Below, in pieces: positions 9,092-19,302 of a stretch of 64,000 nucleotides of DNA. The DNA is taken from positions 1 to 64,000 of the forward strand of contig JANXVZ010000031.1 of NCBI GenBank assembly GCA_025351405.1, given 5' to 3'. This DNA is from Sphingomonadales bacterium (GTDB lineage: Bacteria > Pseudomonadota > Alphaproteobacteria > Sphingomonadales > Sphingomonadaceae). How positions within the stretch are numbered: the first letter of the stretch is position 1; each line of letters starts with the position of its first letter. Position numbers and translations under genes: made by a program. The notes under the pieces were generated by a model, which made no database searches, had not been told where the DNA came from, and was given only the letters and a program-made list of their open reading frames with translations.

Positions 9092-10639
9092 CTAGGGACG
9101 AAGCCCCCGGCCCCGGCGTCCCGGCTTGAGCGCGCGTTGCGCCATGTTGGCGAATTCACACAGTTCGGCGCGGGTGTCGCGCGGGTCGATGATCGCTTCG
9201 ACGCCATAATGTTCGGCGGTGCGGAAGGGTGATCGCACCCGCTGCAGCCGGGCGTTGATCTCTGCCAGCCGCGCCTTGGGGTCGTCGCTGGCTTCCAGCT
9301 CGGCGCGATACGCGGCTTCGAGCCCGCCCGAAATCGGCAACGACCCCCAATCCCCCGATGGCCACGCCATGCGCCAGCGGAACCGGTCGGCGGGCGCATG
9401 GCCGCTGCCCGCCATGCCATAGGCCTTGCGCAAAATCACCGAGCACCACGGCACCGTCGCCTGGTAGATCGCCGCCAGCGCCCGCGAGCCCCAGCGGATG
9501 GTCGCCTCGTCCTCCGCCCGCCGACCGATCAGGAAGCCCGGATTGTCGACAAGGTGCACCACCGGCAAATGAAAGGTATCGGCCAGATCGACCATGCGTT
9601 CGACCTTGCGCGCCGTCGCCGCGGTCCACAGGCCGCCCAGCGCCTCCGGGTTGGAGGCGATCACCGCCACCGCCCAGCCATCGATCCGGGCAAAGCCGGT
9701 GACGACACCCAGCCCCCATTCGCGGCCGATCTCGAACCAACTGTCGCGGTCCATGATCGCCTCGACGATGGGGCGGATGGGATACAGCCGCCGCCCGTCG
9801 CGCGGCACGGCGGATACCAGCCAATCTTCACCCTTGCGGCGCTTGTCGCGAACCGGTCCCCGCGCCGGCAGTTCGTCGACCGAGCTTGGCAGGTACGACA
9901 GGAAGCGCCGCAGGCGAACGAACGCTTCCGCTTCGCTGTCGACCCGGTCATCGACCGCGCCATTGGCGGCGTGGATGTGCGCGCCGCCGAGCGATTCCTT
10001 GGTGCGAACCTCGCCGGCGGCGGCCACCACCGGCGGCCCGGCGACGAACATCTGCGACAGCCCTTCGACCAGCAGCGAATAATGCGCCATCACCTGCCGC
10101 CCGGCGCCCAGCCCGGCCACCGGCCCCAGCCCCAGCGCCACCACCGGCACATTCGCCAGGTTTTCGGTCATCACCTCCCAGCCGGGAATTTCCGGGATAT
10201 AGGTATAGCCCATGGTTTCGAGCGTCCGCACCGATCCGCCGCCGCCGGTGCCCTCGATCATGCGGATCAGCGGCATGCGATATTCGCTCGCCAGCCGTTC
10301 GGCATCGACAAGCTTCCTGTGCAGGCTGGCATCGGCGGCGCCGCCGCGCACGGTGAAGTCGTCGGCGGTCAGCACCACCGGCCTGCCATCGATCGTTGCC
10401 CGCCCGAACAGGAAATTGGCCGGCTGGAAGGCCGTCATGCCACCATCATCGGCATAGCTGGCAAAGCCGGCGATCTCCCCGATCTCGCGGAACGAGCCTT
10501 CGTCGGCGACCGCAGCCAGCCGCTGGCGGGCGTTGAGACGGCCGTTGGCGACCTGCTTGGCCAGCTTGTCGGCGCCGCCCATGGCCTTTGCCGCCGCGCG
10601 CCGCGCCGCCAGTTCATCGATCTCGGGCTGCCAGGTCAT
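9092..10639 (-). CDS. Acyl-CoA carboxylase, carboxyltransferase (beta) subunit
   Basis: 515 residues of the PccB/AccD-like carboxyltransferase fold, which moves CO2 from carboxybiotin to an acyl-CoA. Typical segments: GRLNARQRLAAVADEGSFRE, the glycine-rich GTGGGGSV oxyanion loop, LGPVAGLGAG, and LVDNPGFLIG in the second half. I start at ATG 10639 because the preceding 41 in-frame residues do not resemble the family. No biotin-carrier or carboxylase alpha subunit is adjacent, so the cognate alpha chain must be elsewhere. Substrate (propionyl-, methylcrotonyl- or other) is undetermined. Confidence 0.9.
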   Translation of the reverse strand: MTWQPEIDELAARRAAAKAMGGADKLAKQVANGRLNARQRLAAVADEGSFREIGEIAGFASYADDGGMTAFQPANFLFGRATIDGRPVVLTADDFTVRGGAADASLHRKLVDAERLASEYRMPLIRMIEGTGGGGSVRTLETMGYTYIPEIPGWEVMTENLANVPVVALGLGPVAGLGAGRQVMAHYSLLVEGLSQMFVAGPPVVAAAGEVRTKESLGGAHIHAANGAVDDRVDSEAEAFVRLRRFLSYLPSSVDELPARGPVRDKRRKGEDWLVSAVPRDGRRLYPIRPIVEAIMDRDSWFEIGREWGLGVVTGFARIDGWAVAVIASNPEALGGLWTAATARKVERMVDLADTFHLPVVHLVDNPGFLIGRRAEDEATIRWGSRALAAIYQATVPWCSVILRKAYGMAGSGHAPADRFRWRMAWPSGDWGSLPISGGLEAAYRAELEASDDPKARLAEINARLQRVRSPFRTAEHYGVEAIIDPRDTRAELCEFANMAQRALKPGRRGRGLRP

Positions 10640-11267
10640 TGCGCCAAGGCTAGGCGGCGCTGCCGGCAAAGGAAAGCCACAGCCGGCGGGCGGGTGCGCC
10701 GTCGGCACCCGCAAGGCCATACCAGCCATTGATACCGGCGCCAGTGCCGCCATTGCAAACACCTGATAATCTGCGGTTTTTCGTTGGTATCAGTGGATCC
10801 GACGCGCTCCCGCGCCGGTTGGTGGCGATTGCGCCACGCGCCGATCCTGCCACCGCCACCCGCCATCCCGACGGGGCCGGCGCCGCGCCGGCGATGGTCA
10901 TCCCGGTGGAGCGTCGTACACCGCAGGCTGCGCCCGCAATCGCGATCGGGGGCGCCGACGCGCGGCCCGTGAAGGCTCCACCCGGGCCGAAATGCCTGCA
11001 TGGCGCGCTTTCGGGTAGCGGGCCGCATCGCCAAACGCGCCGAATCGTGGCTTCGGTTTCATGCTAGCGCGCTGATGAACGGCGGCTTTATGCACCCTGA
11101 GAACCGATTCGCGTTACGCAGGATGCCGCAGTGCGGCAACCATCGAGGCTACATCCGCGTCCTTCTATCGCATGATGCGACCGAAACATTGCGTTAGCGC
11201 GCATAATGAGCCAAAAGCATTAACCGTTTATATTCGGCGGTAGAATGTTCGTGGGGACACCCAACAG
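10640..11267. other. 628-bp gap with no convincing gene
   Basis: Short open frames on both strands are arginine/proline-rich shadows with no recognisable motif and no ribosome binding site. The right third (about 11080-11260) is less GC-rich and probably carries the promoter of the LuxR-type gene; a weak TAGAAT box lies near 11239. No repeats or RNA genes seen. Confidence 0.6.
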
Positions 11268-11978
11268 ATGCGCATCGATTTTGGACGCGATTCTGTGGCG
11301 GAACTTGACATTGCGGCCCCGCCGCGATGGCGTACCCCTGTGACTGCTGAACCCGCCCTGCCCGCAGACGATCTGGCCCAGCTGACCGATGGTCAGAAGG
11401 ACTGCCTGCGCCTGGTGTTCCAGCACATGACATCCAAGGATATCGCCCGCGTTCTGGGCGTGTCGCCACACACCGTCGACATGCGTTTGCGCACCGCCAT
11501 GAAGGTGCTTTCGGTGGCATCGCGCATCGATGCCGCCCGCCTTCTCGTCCACGAGGAAGGCGGCGCAGATACGTATCAACCGTTGATATATCAGGCACCG
11601 GATGTTGCCCTTCCCTCGTCGTCGCCGGAAAACGGGGTACCGGCCTCACCGAGGAGCGACGAACATGAAAGCCATGACCCTAGCTTTCGTTTCAGGCCGG
11701 TCGTCGGTCCGCCCGCCAGCGGCCCTCCCCGTCTGGCGGGCGCATCGACTGGATACCAGGGCTCGCAAGAGCACAGGTATCAAACTGAATATCCGGCGAA
11801 CCCCGGGGCCGACCTGTCCAGCGTATCGGACGAATGGGTTGGGTCGCGCCCTTGGGGGAAGCGCAACAACCTTGGGGTTGGCGCGCGGCTCGGTTGGATA
11901 TTCCTCATTGCGATTGGTTCTGCTCTCGGGTTTGGCGCCGTACTGGCCGCACTCGCAGCGCTGAAAACGCTACTTTAG
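11268..11978 (+). CDS. LuxR-type HTH regulator with C-terminal membrane anchor
   Basis: 236 residues. Residues about 39-97 form a LuxR/GerE-like HTH (LTDGQKDCLRL, SKDIARVLGVSPHTVDMRL). The domain is N-terminal, not C-terminal as in classical LuxR proteins. A proline/serine-rich linker of about 110 residues follows, then one hydrophobic helix at the C-terminus (WIFLIAIGSALGFGAVLAAL, from residue 210). This predicts a cytoplasmic DNA-binding head tethered to the membrane. No sensor domain is visible. A perfect hairpin and a 116-residue gene follow. Confidence 0.85.
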   Translation: MRIDFGRDSVAELDIAAPPRWRTPVTAEPALPADDLAQLTDGQKDCLRLVFQHMTSKDIARVLGVSPHTVDMRLRTAMKVLSVASRIDAARLLVHEEGGADTYQPLIYQAPDVALPSSSPENGVPASPRSDEHESHDPSFRFRPVVGPPASGPPRLAGASTGYQGSQEHRYQTEYPANPGADLSSVSDEWVGSRPWGKRNNLGVGARLGWIFLIAIGSALGFGAVLAALAALKTLL

Positions 11979-11979
11979 G

Positions 11980-12004
11980 CTTCCGGACGATGGTCGTCCG
12001 GAAG
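11980..12004 (+). terminator. Perfect 11-bp hairpin between the LuxR-type gene and the next small gene
   Basis: CTTCCGGACGA-TGG-TCGTCCGGAAG: 11 paired bases with a 3-nt loop, starting two bases after the luxR-type stop codon. There is no U-run, so it may be a processing or attenuation element rather than a canonical intrinsic terminator. Confidence 0.6.
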
Positions 12005-12049
12005 GACGACACACAATCGCGCTTCAGCGCGAAACGGAAGGACTTTGCC

Positions 12050-12400
12050 ATGATCCAGACCACCCGCATCGCTGCAAACTCGGTCGCTGAAAAGCTTTTC
12101 GCCGCTGAAGCCGCCATCGACGCCGCCATCGCCGCCGTCGCCACCCTCACCGCTTCGATGCCCTCCGCCATCCAGGACGCCAACCTTGGTTTCCATGTCG
12201 GCCAGGAAGCCATCATGCATTCGATGGAAAGCTGCGCCCAGCTGGTCAAGTCGCGCACCAACATGGTCCGCACCCACAGCGCCCTGCTCACCGCACAGCA
12301 CAGCGTCGGCCTTGGTGCCGTTGCCTTCAACGACATGAACTGCCCCCCCTCTGCCGAACTCGCAACGCCGCAGCGCCACCTCGCCGCCGTCGCAGCCTGA
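12050..12400 (+). CDS. Small hypothetical helical protein
   Basis: 116 residues, Ala-rich and predicted mostly helical (SVAEKLFAAEAAIDAAIAAV, HVGQEAIMHSMESCAQLV). No signal peptide or membrane segment. The start is fixed by a strong ribosome binding site (GGAAGGA) 9 bases upstream of the ATG. It follows the anchored LuxR-type regulator after a hairpin, which suggests co-expression or direct control. I do not recognise the family. Confidence 0.72.
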   Translation: MIQTTRIAANSVAEKLFAAEAAIDAAIAAVATLTASMPSAIQDANLGFHVGQEAIMHSMESCAQLVKSRTNMVRTHSALLTAQHSVGLGAVAFNDMNCPPSAELATPQRHLAAVAA

Positions 12401-12445
12401 TCACGACCTGACCATGGCGGGTCGCCCCGTGCCGCACGGCGCAGA

Positions 12446-12494
12446 GCGCAGAGCATAAAGCGCACAGCGCACAGCGCAGAGCATAAAGCGCACA
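12446..12494. repeat. Imperfect tandem repeat, 28-bp period
   Basis: The 21-mer GCGCAGAGCATAAAGCGCACA (one base over the quoted 20 if the final A is counted) starts at 12446 and again at 12474. The surrounding GCGCAGA/GCGCACA hexamers continue the pattern on both sides. It sits in the gap before the next small membrane gene. Confidence 0.75.
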
Positions 12495-12538
12495 GGGGCT
12501 CGCCCGGCAGATCTTGATCGAATCCGGAGGGAAGTTTC

Positions 12539-12955
12539 ATGTTTTTCTACATCATGGGAATTGCCGCGTTGTTCGGCAGTTCGGCGGTCGCCTGGAAATG
12601 GGGCGGTCTTGACGAACGACTGGCGGCGCTGGGGTTCATCGCGGCGACGGTCGCATCCAACCTCGCCAACCACAGCCATTACCTGCACACCGAAAACGGC
12701 GTGCTGCTGATCGACGTCCTGCTGCTTGCCGGCCTCGTCGTCCTGGCGCTGCGCAGCGACAGGTTCTGGCCGATGTGGGCGGCGGCGTTCCAGCTTGTCG
12801 GCACCACGGTGCACATCGCCAGCATGGCCGAAACCGGCGATTTCGCCTGGGCCTATGCGGTCGGGCTGATCTTCTGGTCCTACCCGGTGATGATCGCACT
12901 GGCCGTCGGTACCTGGCTGGAAGGCCGTTACCGCCGCAGCGACTGGCGCGCCTGA
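12539..12955 (+). CDS. Four-helix integral membrane protein, unknown function
   Basis: 138 residues with about four hydrophobic helices (FFYIMGIAALFGSSAVAW, LAALGFIAATVASNLANH, VLLIDVLLLAGLVVLAL, GLIFWSYPVMIALAVG). A very good ribosome binding site (GGAGGGA, 12526-12532) lies 6 bases before the ATG. No named family recognised. It lies between the LuxR-type cluster and uvrA, in the same direction. Confidence 0.72.
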   Translation: MFFYIMGIAALFGSSAVAWKWGGLDERLAALGFIAATVASNLANHSHYLHTENGVLLIDVLLLAGLVVLALRSDRFWPMWAAAFQLVGTTVHIASMAETGDFAWAYAVGLIFWSYPVMIALAVGTWLEGRYRRSDWRA

Positions 12956-13147
12956 CCGGCTGGCCCGCCTGACGACCGGGCCGGGGCCAGCCCCGGGACG
13001 GTACGGATGACCGACAGGGTGGTGGCCATTGGCCGCCGCCCTTTCGGCTGTTCACTGGCGATCCTGCGTCAGCGCGGCGGTTGCCGCAGGGCCGCCCGGC
13101 TCCTATTTGGCAGTATCGCCATCGGCGTCGCAGCGCTTGCGAAGCGC

Positions 13148-13162
13148 GAACAAATGTGGAAC
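13148..13162. promoter_or_regulatory. Alphaproteobacterial SOS box (LexA site) upstream of uvrA
   Basis: GAAC-AAATGTG-GAAC is a perfect GAAC-N7-GAAC, the reverse complement of the GTTC-N7-GTTC direct repeat known as the alphaproteobacterial LexA operator. It ends 10 bases before the uvrA ATG at 13173. This predicts DNA-damage induction of uvrA. Confidence 0.85.
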
Positions 13163-13172
13163 AAACCCCTAC

Positions 13173-16004
<2,832 letters not shown>

Positions 16005-16019
16005 CCCTGCCCGCTCTAA

Positions 16020-16042
16020 CCCTCTCCCCCCGCGGGAGAGGG
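16020..16042 (+). terminator. Hairpin downstream of uvrA
   Basis: CCCTCTCCC-N5-GGGAGAGGG, 9 paired bases, 15 bp after the uvrA stop. A second small palindrome (CTCGCC/GGCGAG) follows. The same CTCTCCC-N5-GGGAGAG motif recurs upstream of tolB. No U-run. Confidence 0.55.
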
Positions 16043-16105
16043 CGACTCGCCCCCAGGCGAGCGGGGAGAGGGGCAACGCCCTCAGAAACCCAAAGGCCCC
16101 GACCC

Positions 16106-16135
16106 TTGACACCCACCCAATTATCGTATCTACAT
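16106..16135 (+). promoter_or_regulatory. Probable promoter of brnTA
   Basis: A perfect -35 TTGACA (16106-16111) is followed 17 bases later by TCTACA, with an AT-rich TATCTACATAAAT stretch next to it, just before the brnT ATG at 16144. In BrnTA systems the antitoxin represses this promoter; the exact operator is not resolved here. Confidence 0.55.
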
Positions 16136-16143
16136 AAATCCCA

Positions 16144-16416
16144 ATGGCGATAACCTTCGATCCCGCCAAGCGCGATCGAACCCTCGCCGAACGCGGACTG
16201 GATTTTGCCGATGCGGGTATCGTGCTCGACGGGGTAAAATATCAATTCGCCGACGAACGGGACGATTATGGCGAGGATCGGATCGTCACCATCGGCGTGT
16301 TGCGTGGTCGCATGACGGTGGTGGTCTGGACCCGGCGTGGCGACGACCAGCACATCATTTCGATGCGAAAGGCAAATGAGCGTGAGCAGCAACGATACGG
16401 CGACCGACTGGGTTGA
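16144..16416 (+). CDS. brnT: BrnT-family type II toxin (ribonuclease)
   Basis: 90 residues starting [19 protein letters not shown], followed by [20 protein letters not shown] and a C-terminal [15 protein letters not shown]: the BrnT pattern, a RelE-like ribonuclease fold. It precedes and overlaps the brnA antitoxin by 41 bp, the usual toxin-first order for this family. It is intact. Confidence 0.9.
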   Translation: MAITFDPAKRDRTLAERGLDFADAGIVLDGVKYQFADERDDYGEDRIVTIGVLRGRMTVVVWTRRGDDQHIISMRKANEREQQRYGDRLG

Positions 16417-16645
16417 CCCCGACGACGCGCCCGAACTGACCGACGAATGGTTCGACAAGGCCGCCCTGATGATCGGCGACACCGTCATCCGCCGCGGCCG
16501 CCCGCCGCTGGCACAGACCGGCGGCACCGCCAAGCGCCTCGTCTCCCTCCGCCTCGACGAAGCCGTCATCGCCGCCTACCGCGCCACCGGCTCCGGCTGG
16601 CAAACCCGCGTCAACGAAGCCCTGAAAAAAGCCGTGGGCCTCTGA
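16376..16645 (+). CDS. brnA: BrnA-family antitoxin
   Basis: 89 residues. The N-terminal half (DDAPELTDEWFDKA) is the BrnA toxin-binding segment; the C-terminal part (RLVSLRLDEAVIAAYRATG, WQTRVNEALKKAV) is the ribbon-helix-helix-like DNA-binding domain used for autoregulation. The start at 16376 lies inside brnT; a longer in-frame start at 16337 is less likely because it adds residues absent from the family. Confidence 0.9.
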   Translation: MSVSSNDTATDWVDPDDAPELTDEWFDKAALMIGDTVIRRGRPPLAQTGGTAKRLVSLRLDEAVIAAYRATGSGWQTRVNEALKKAVGL

Positions 16646-16661
16646 CCCGAATAGAACGAAC

Positions 16662-16802
16662 ATGGCCTCGCCGATCTCGCCCCCGCCGCGTAACGCAATG
16701 TCGCTGAAAGATTTCGGCCGCGAGGTCGCACGCCGCCGTGAAACCCTCGGCAATGTTACGATGCCCGGCAACGATGGCACCCGGAAACGGCTACAGTCAT
16801 AA
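16662..16802 (+). CDS. Possible small gene, perhaps truncated at the edge of the retron island
   Basis: A 46-codon frame (SLKDFGREVARRRETLGNVT in the middle) 16 bp after brnA, with codon use like the host genes. It ends with the sudden change to AT-rich DNA at about 16.80 kb. It may be a short protein cut by insertion of the retron, or chance. No ribosome binding site is clear and I do not recognise a family. Confidence 0.3.
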   Translation: MASPISPPPRNAMSLKDFGREVARRRETLGNVTMPGNDGTRKRLQS

Positions 16803-16840
16803 CTGTAAGCCGGCATATCGAGTGAAGTAAAAGAGTTTGT

Positions 16841-17776
16841 CTAAAAACCTTCCGGTTGATAGCTCATGATAAACGTTATAAGTTCTAAGCCGTATTTACG
16901 CTTCATGCTACTCTGGAATTCTGGCTCAATGGAATTTGCAAATGCAAGATATCCTTTGAGATATAGAATTTCTTCGGGCAAAAGTTGACCGAGCGATGTT
17001 GTATGAATAAGCGTTGATATTTCTCGCTTACGCGCGCGCCCTATCGAAATCTTCTGATCAGGTGTTACCACCAGCCCAGTCACCATCCGACGTTCGCCGC
17101 GTGAATATATTCCTCGTTTGTCATCATTCAATTTCAACTTTGGTGATGACGTCCTAGAAAGGTGATGGGCAAAATTGCGTTCAAAACGTAGCAACTGATC
17201 CATGCTGTCCGCAGACACTGTGATGTCGTCTGCATAGCGCGTAACCCGAGCGTCAAGCTGGACAGCGAGGTTGGCAACAAACACATCAATATCATACATA
17301 ATAATATTAGAGAGCGCTGGCGATGTTGGCGCTCCGATTGAGAGACATACAGGAGTTCTCGTCTTCTGACCCCAGAAGAGAGTATTTTTCAACATCGAGC
17401 GGTCTTGAGACGAAAGTGTCATATTATTAACACGAAGAACACGATCGAAATCTCTGGGCACGATCGAGTTAAAGAAGTTTACGAAGTCAAGCTTTAGTAT
17501 AAATCCGCTCTTTCTATGGAAATCGGCATTGTGTTTTATGTTTTTACCTTTCACATAAGCAGTGGCGATATCATGCACAGGCATCTTGTTAAGAAAGTTT
17601 TCTAAGAGGTAATATTGTATGGCTTTCAGTTCCCGTGCAGGTTGCGCAATAGTTCTTTTTTGACCGTTGCGCTCGTCGATTTGATAAACCTTATATCGCT
17701 TAGGAGCAGTGGCTATTATGAGAAGCAGCTCATGCCTACTGATCGCTAAACCGGTTTGGATTTCATCGATCAGCAT
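16841..17776 (-). CDS. Retron reverse transcriptase (St85/Ec86-like)
   Basis: Makes the msDNA from the adjacent ncRNA. 311 residues, close to the roughly 320 of Ec86 RT. Visible motifs: NADFH at 83-87 (retron NAxxH), catalytic LKLDF with Asp97, GAPTSP at 148-153, YADD at 181-184, and the retron-specific VTG at 232-234. It begins one base after the stop of the winged-helix-like frame, so translation is probably coupled. Base composition is clearly AT-richer than the surrounding chromosome, suggesting horizontal acquisition. Confidence 0.93.
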   Translation of the reverse strand: MLIDEIQTGLAISRHELLLIIATAPKRYKVYQIDERNGQKRTIAQPARELKAIQYYLLENFLNKMPVHDIATAYVKGKNIKHNADFHRKSGFILKLDFVNFFNSIVPRDFDRVLRVNNMTLSSQDRSMLKNTLFWGQKTRTPVCLSIGAPTSPALSNIIMYDIDVFVANLAVQLDARVTRYADDITVSADSMDQLLRFERNFAHHLSRTSSPKLKLNDDKRGIYSRGERRMVTGLVVTPDQKISIGRARKREISTLIHTTSLGQLLPEEILYLKGYLAFANSIEPEFQSSMKRKYGLELITFIMSYQPEGF

Positions 17777-17777
17777 A

Positions 17778-18293
17778 TCAAGCGTTTACCCGAGCCGATG
17801 CGACCCTGTTTAACACCGCCTTGATCGGCTTCTCCAGCGTCGCGAGAAGTGCTCTCACATCGGATTTCCGCCTTATACTGTCAGTGATTTTCAGTCCCTT
17901 CTTGAAGGCATAGTCAAAGGGATCAATATCGAACTTCGTGAAATAGTAGTCCTTTCCCGAATATGACACACGATCCACCCATCCCGCCACTTTCATTGAA
18001 TATAGATACTGACGTATGAGATCATCGGTCAGATTGGGATTTATCTTTTTGACCCAAGTGTGTAGGATCGTCGACGAAACCGCGACACAAATGTAAATGA
18101 CCCACAAAATCACGAAGAAGCTTCTTGAATTTTCTAGCGCAGAATACAACTCTTTTGCTGGGGTGCTTTCTACGTGACCTTTTAGGAATTTGCATATCTC
18201 ACGATAATGTGGAGCGATCGAGCTTTTTATCAAAGCGCCGCTCTTAGCGTATTTCCATGGATAGACACCGACCCTTGACCGATTGATGTCCAT
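17778..18293 (-). CDS. Retron effector, C-terminal (winged-helix-like) part
   Basis: 171 residues. The segment LTDDLIRQYLYSMKVAGWVD, followed by YSGKDYYFTKFDIDPFDYAF, looks like a winged helix; a hydrophobic helix (FFVILWVIYICVAVSSTIL) precedes it. The ATG at 18293 is in the same frame as the upstream nucleoside-deoxyribosyltransferase-like frame and separated from its TAG by two codons. In Ec86/Eco1 these are one protein. Only a weak AGAG lies upstream of the ATG. It could be an independent subunit, a reinitiation product or the remnant of a fused effector. Confidence 0.72.
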   Translation of the reverse strand: MDINRSRVGVYPWKYAKSGALIKSSIAPHYREICKFLKGHVESTPAKELYSALENSRSFFVILWVIYICVAVSSTILHTWVKKINPNLTDDLIRQYLYSMKVAGWVDRVSYSGKDYYFTKFDIDPFDYAFKKGLKITDSIRRKSDVRALLATLEKPIKAVLNRVASARVNA

Positions 18294-18299
18294 TATTCT

Positions 18300-18722
18300 C
18301 TATATGGGACCGAATCTAACGAACGACTCTTCCTGCTCATGATCTTCGCTTATGATTACACGCAGCGCCTCTCTGATCGGTGCCGTCGACGCAAAGGCAC
18401 CCAGCTCCGCGAGTGCCCCGGCACTTTCGGATACCACAAGAACAACGGACGCAATCTTTGCAATATCCTCTTCAAATGTAATGAGGTCGGAGTAGCTGGT
18501 TTCACGATAAAGTTGCTGGGCACTCTCCGCAAGCACGATAGGATGTCTTAAACTCTTCTCCAAGCTCCGAAGACGGATCAAATAGTCGCGAACACTCAAA
18601 GGTCGGGCGCCATTGTTTACGTCTATACGGCCACCGCAGACAAAAGAAAAACGGCTTGGCCGGACAATGCGTAGCCGCTCAAAGTCTATATCGCCGACGA
18701 GTAGTTCTAACGCATCCGGCAA
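18300..18722 (-). CDS. Retron effector, N-terminal nucleoside 2-deoxyribosyltransferase-like part
   Basis: 140 residues with the NDT-like Rossmann features FVCGG (27-31) and VVLVVSESAGALAELGAF (E99 and E106). The equivalent Ec86 effector region reads ESPGSFTELGAF by memory of the family. The frame then ends at GPI-TAG; in Ec86 the chain continues past the equivalent GPV into the DNA-binding half. The start is TTG at 18722, 6 bases after the a2 end of the ncRNA; no in-frame ATG exists. Proposed role: NAD+/nucleoside-hydrolysing toxin held inactive by the RT-msDNA complex. Confidence 0.8.
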   Translation of the reverse strand: MPDALELLVGDIDFERLRIVRPSRFSFVCGGRIDVNNGARPLSVRDYLIRLRSLEKSLRHPIVLAESAQQLYRETSYSDLITFEEDIAKIASVVLVVSESAGALAELGAFASTAPIREALRVIISEDHEQEESFVRFGPI

Positions 18723-18728
18723 TATATG

Positions 18729-18912
18729 ACTCTTTACCTTAGATAGGCATGGAGAAGGTTACGGAGGTTGCCGGCCGAAGGCGAGGAGCTTGCGACGAGA
18801 GGCAAGCTCCGTGACCTTCTCCATGCCGATAATCCCCGGCAATAACATTAGGTCTGGCTAAACGCCCGACACCAACCGACCGCTGGAGCGGCCTGCTGAA
18901 CGCGTAAAGAGT
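18729..18912 (-). ncRNA. Retron msr-msd ncRNA
   Basis: Bounded by a perfect 9-bp inverted pair, a1 ACTCTTTAC (18912-18904) and a2 GTAAAGAGT (18737-18729), as retron ncRNAs are. After a1 comes TTCAGC, whose G at 18896 is a candidate branching guanosine, then two short msr hairpins (GGCCG/CGGTC at 18893-18878; GGTTGG/CCAGACC at 18877-18851). The msd is a hairpin with 27-nt arms (18827-18801 and 18772-18746, 25 of 27 matching). The order ncRNA-effector-RT on one strand is that of Ec86-type retrons. Confidence 0.88.
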
Positions 18913-18918
18913 GTATTG

Positions 18919-18946
18919 TCGATAGCAGTTGCTCTGCCGTCGTCAA
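18919..18946 (-). promoter_or_regulatory. Candidate promoter of the retron transcript
   Basis: On the minus strand TTGACG (18946-18941) and TATCGA (18924-18919) are 16 bases apart, placing the transcription start at or just before a1. The position fits a transcript that covers msr-msd, effector and RT. Confidence 0.5.
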
Positions 18947-19196
18947 GACGTGGAAGTTGGGAGCCATCCTACCACCCCAGTACGGCTTCGGGTCGGCTGG
19001 TTTGTTGCACCTCTCCCTGCTGGGGGAGGTCAAAAGAGGGGCCGTCCCGCGCCCCGGATATGGGCCTTCTTTTGGGGGGTGGCGGCCCCTCTTCCGGCTC
19101 GGCTCCGGGGCCGAGTCCGACTTCCTCCCGGTGTGGAGGGAAGTATTTTGGGAGGAGGTTTTGGCGTGGTTGCCAATTCGGCGGGTCACGATCTAG

Positions 19197-19266
19197 CTCA
19201 TCCCGGGCGAAGTCGAGGGACGCACCGGTCGTCGATGGTGCGTCCCTCGACGTTGCTCGGGATGAG
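19197..19266. repeat. Long imperfect inverted repeat (30-nt arms)
   Basis: The left arm begins CTCATCCCGGGCGAAGTCGA (19197-19226) and pairs with 19237-19266 (GGTGCGTCCC to GGGATGAG) at 27 of 30 positions around a 10-nt loop. It looks like a dispersed extragenic palindrome or small MITE; sphingomonad genomes often carry elements with the GTCGAGGGACG core. Confidence 0.8.
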
Positions 19267-19302
19267 CGGGGTTGTTTGCTCCACTAAGCGGGGTTGTTTG
19301 CT
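19265..19302. repeat. 16-bp direct repeat
   Basis: AGCGGGGTTGTTTGCT occurs at 19265-19280 and 19287-19302 (22-bp period), starting inside the right end of the neighbouring inverted repeat. Confidence 0.8.

Noticed and set aside
10729-11067. 112-residue frame in the gap before the LuxR-type gene
   Set aside because: Arg/Pro/Ala-rich, no ribosome binding site, no family resemblance, and an equally long frame exists on the other strand.
18848-18981. Minus-strand frame starting MAPNFHVLTTAEQLL just upstream of the retron
   Set aside because: It runs through the ncRNA and promoter; the a1/a2 and msd structure explain the DNA better. A stub of an interrupted gene cannot be ruled out.
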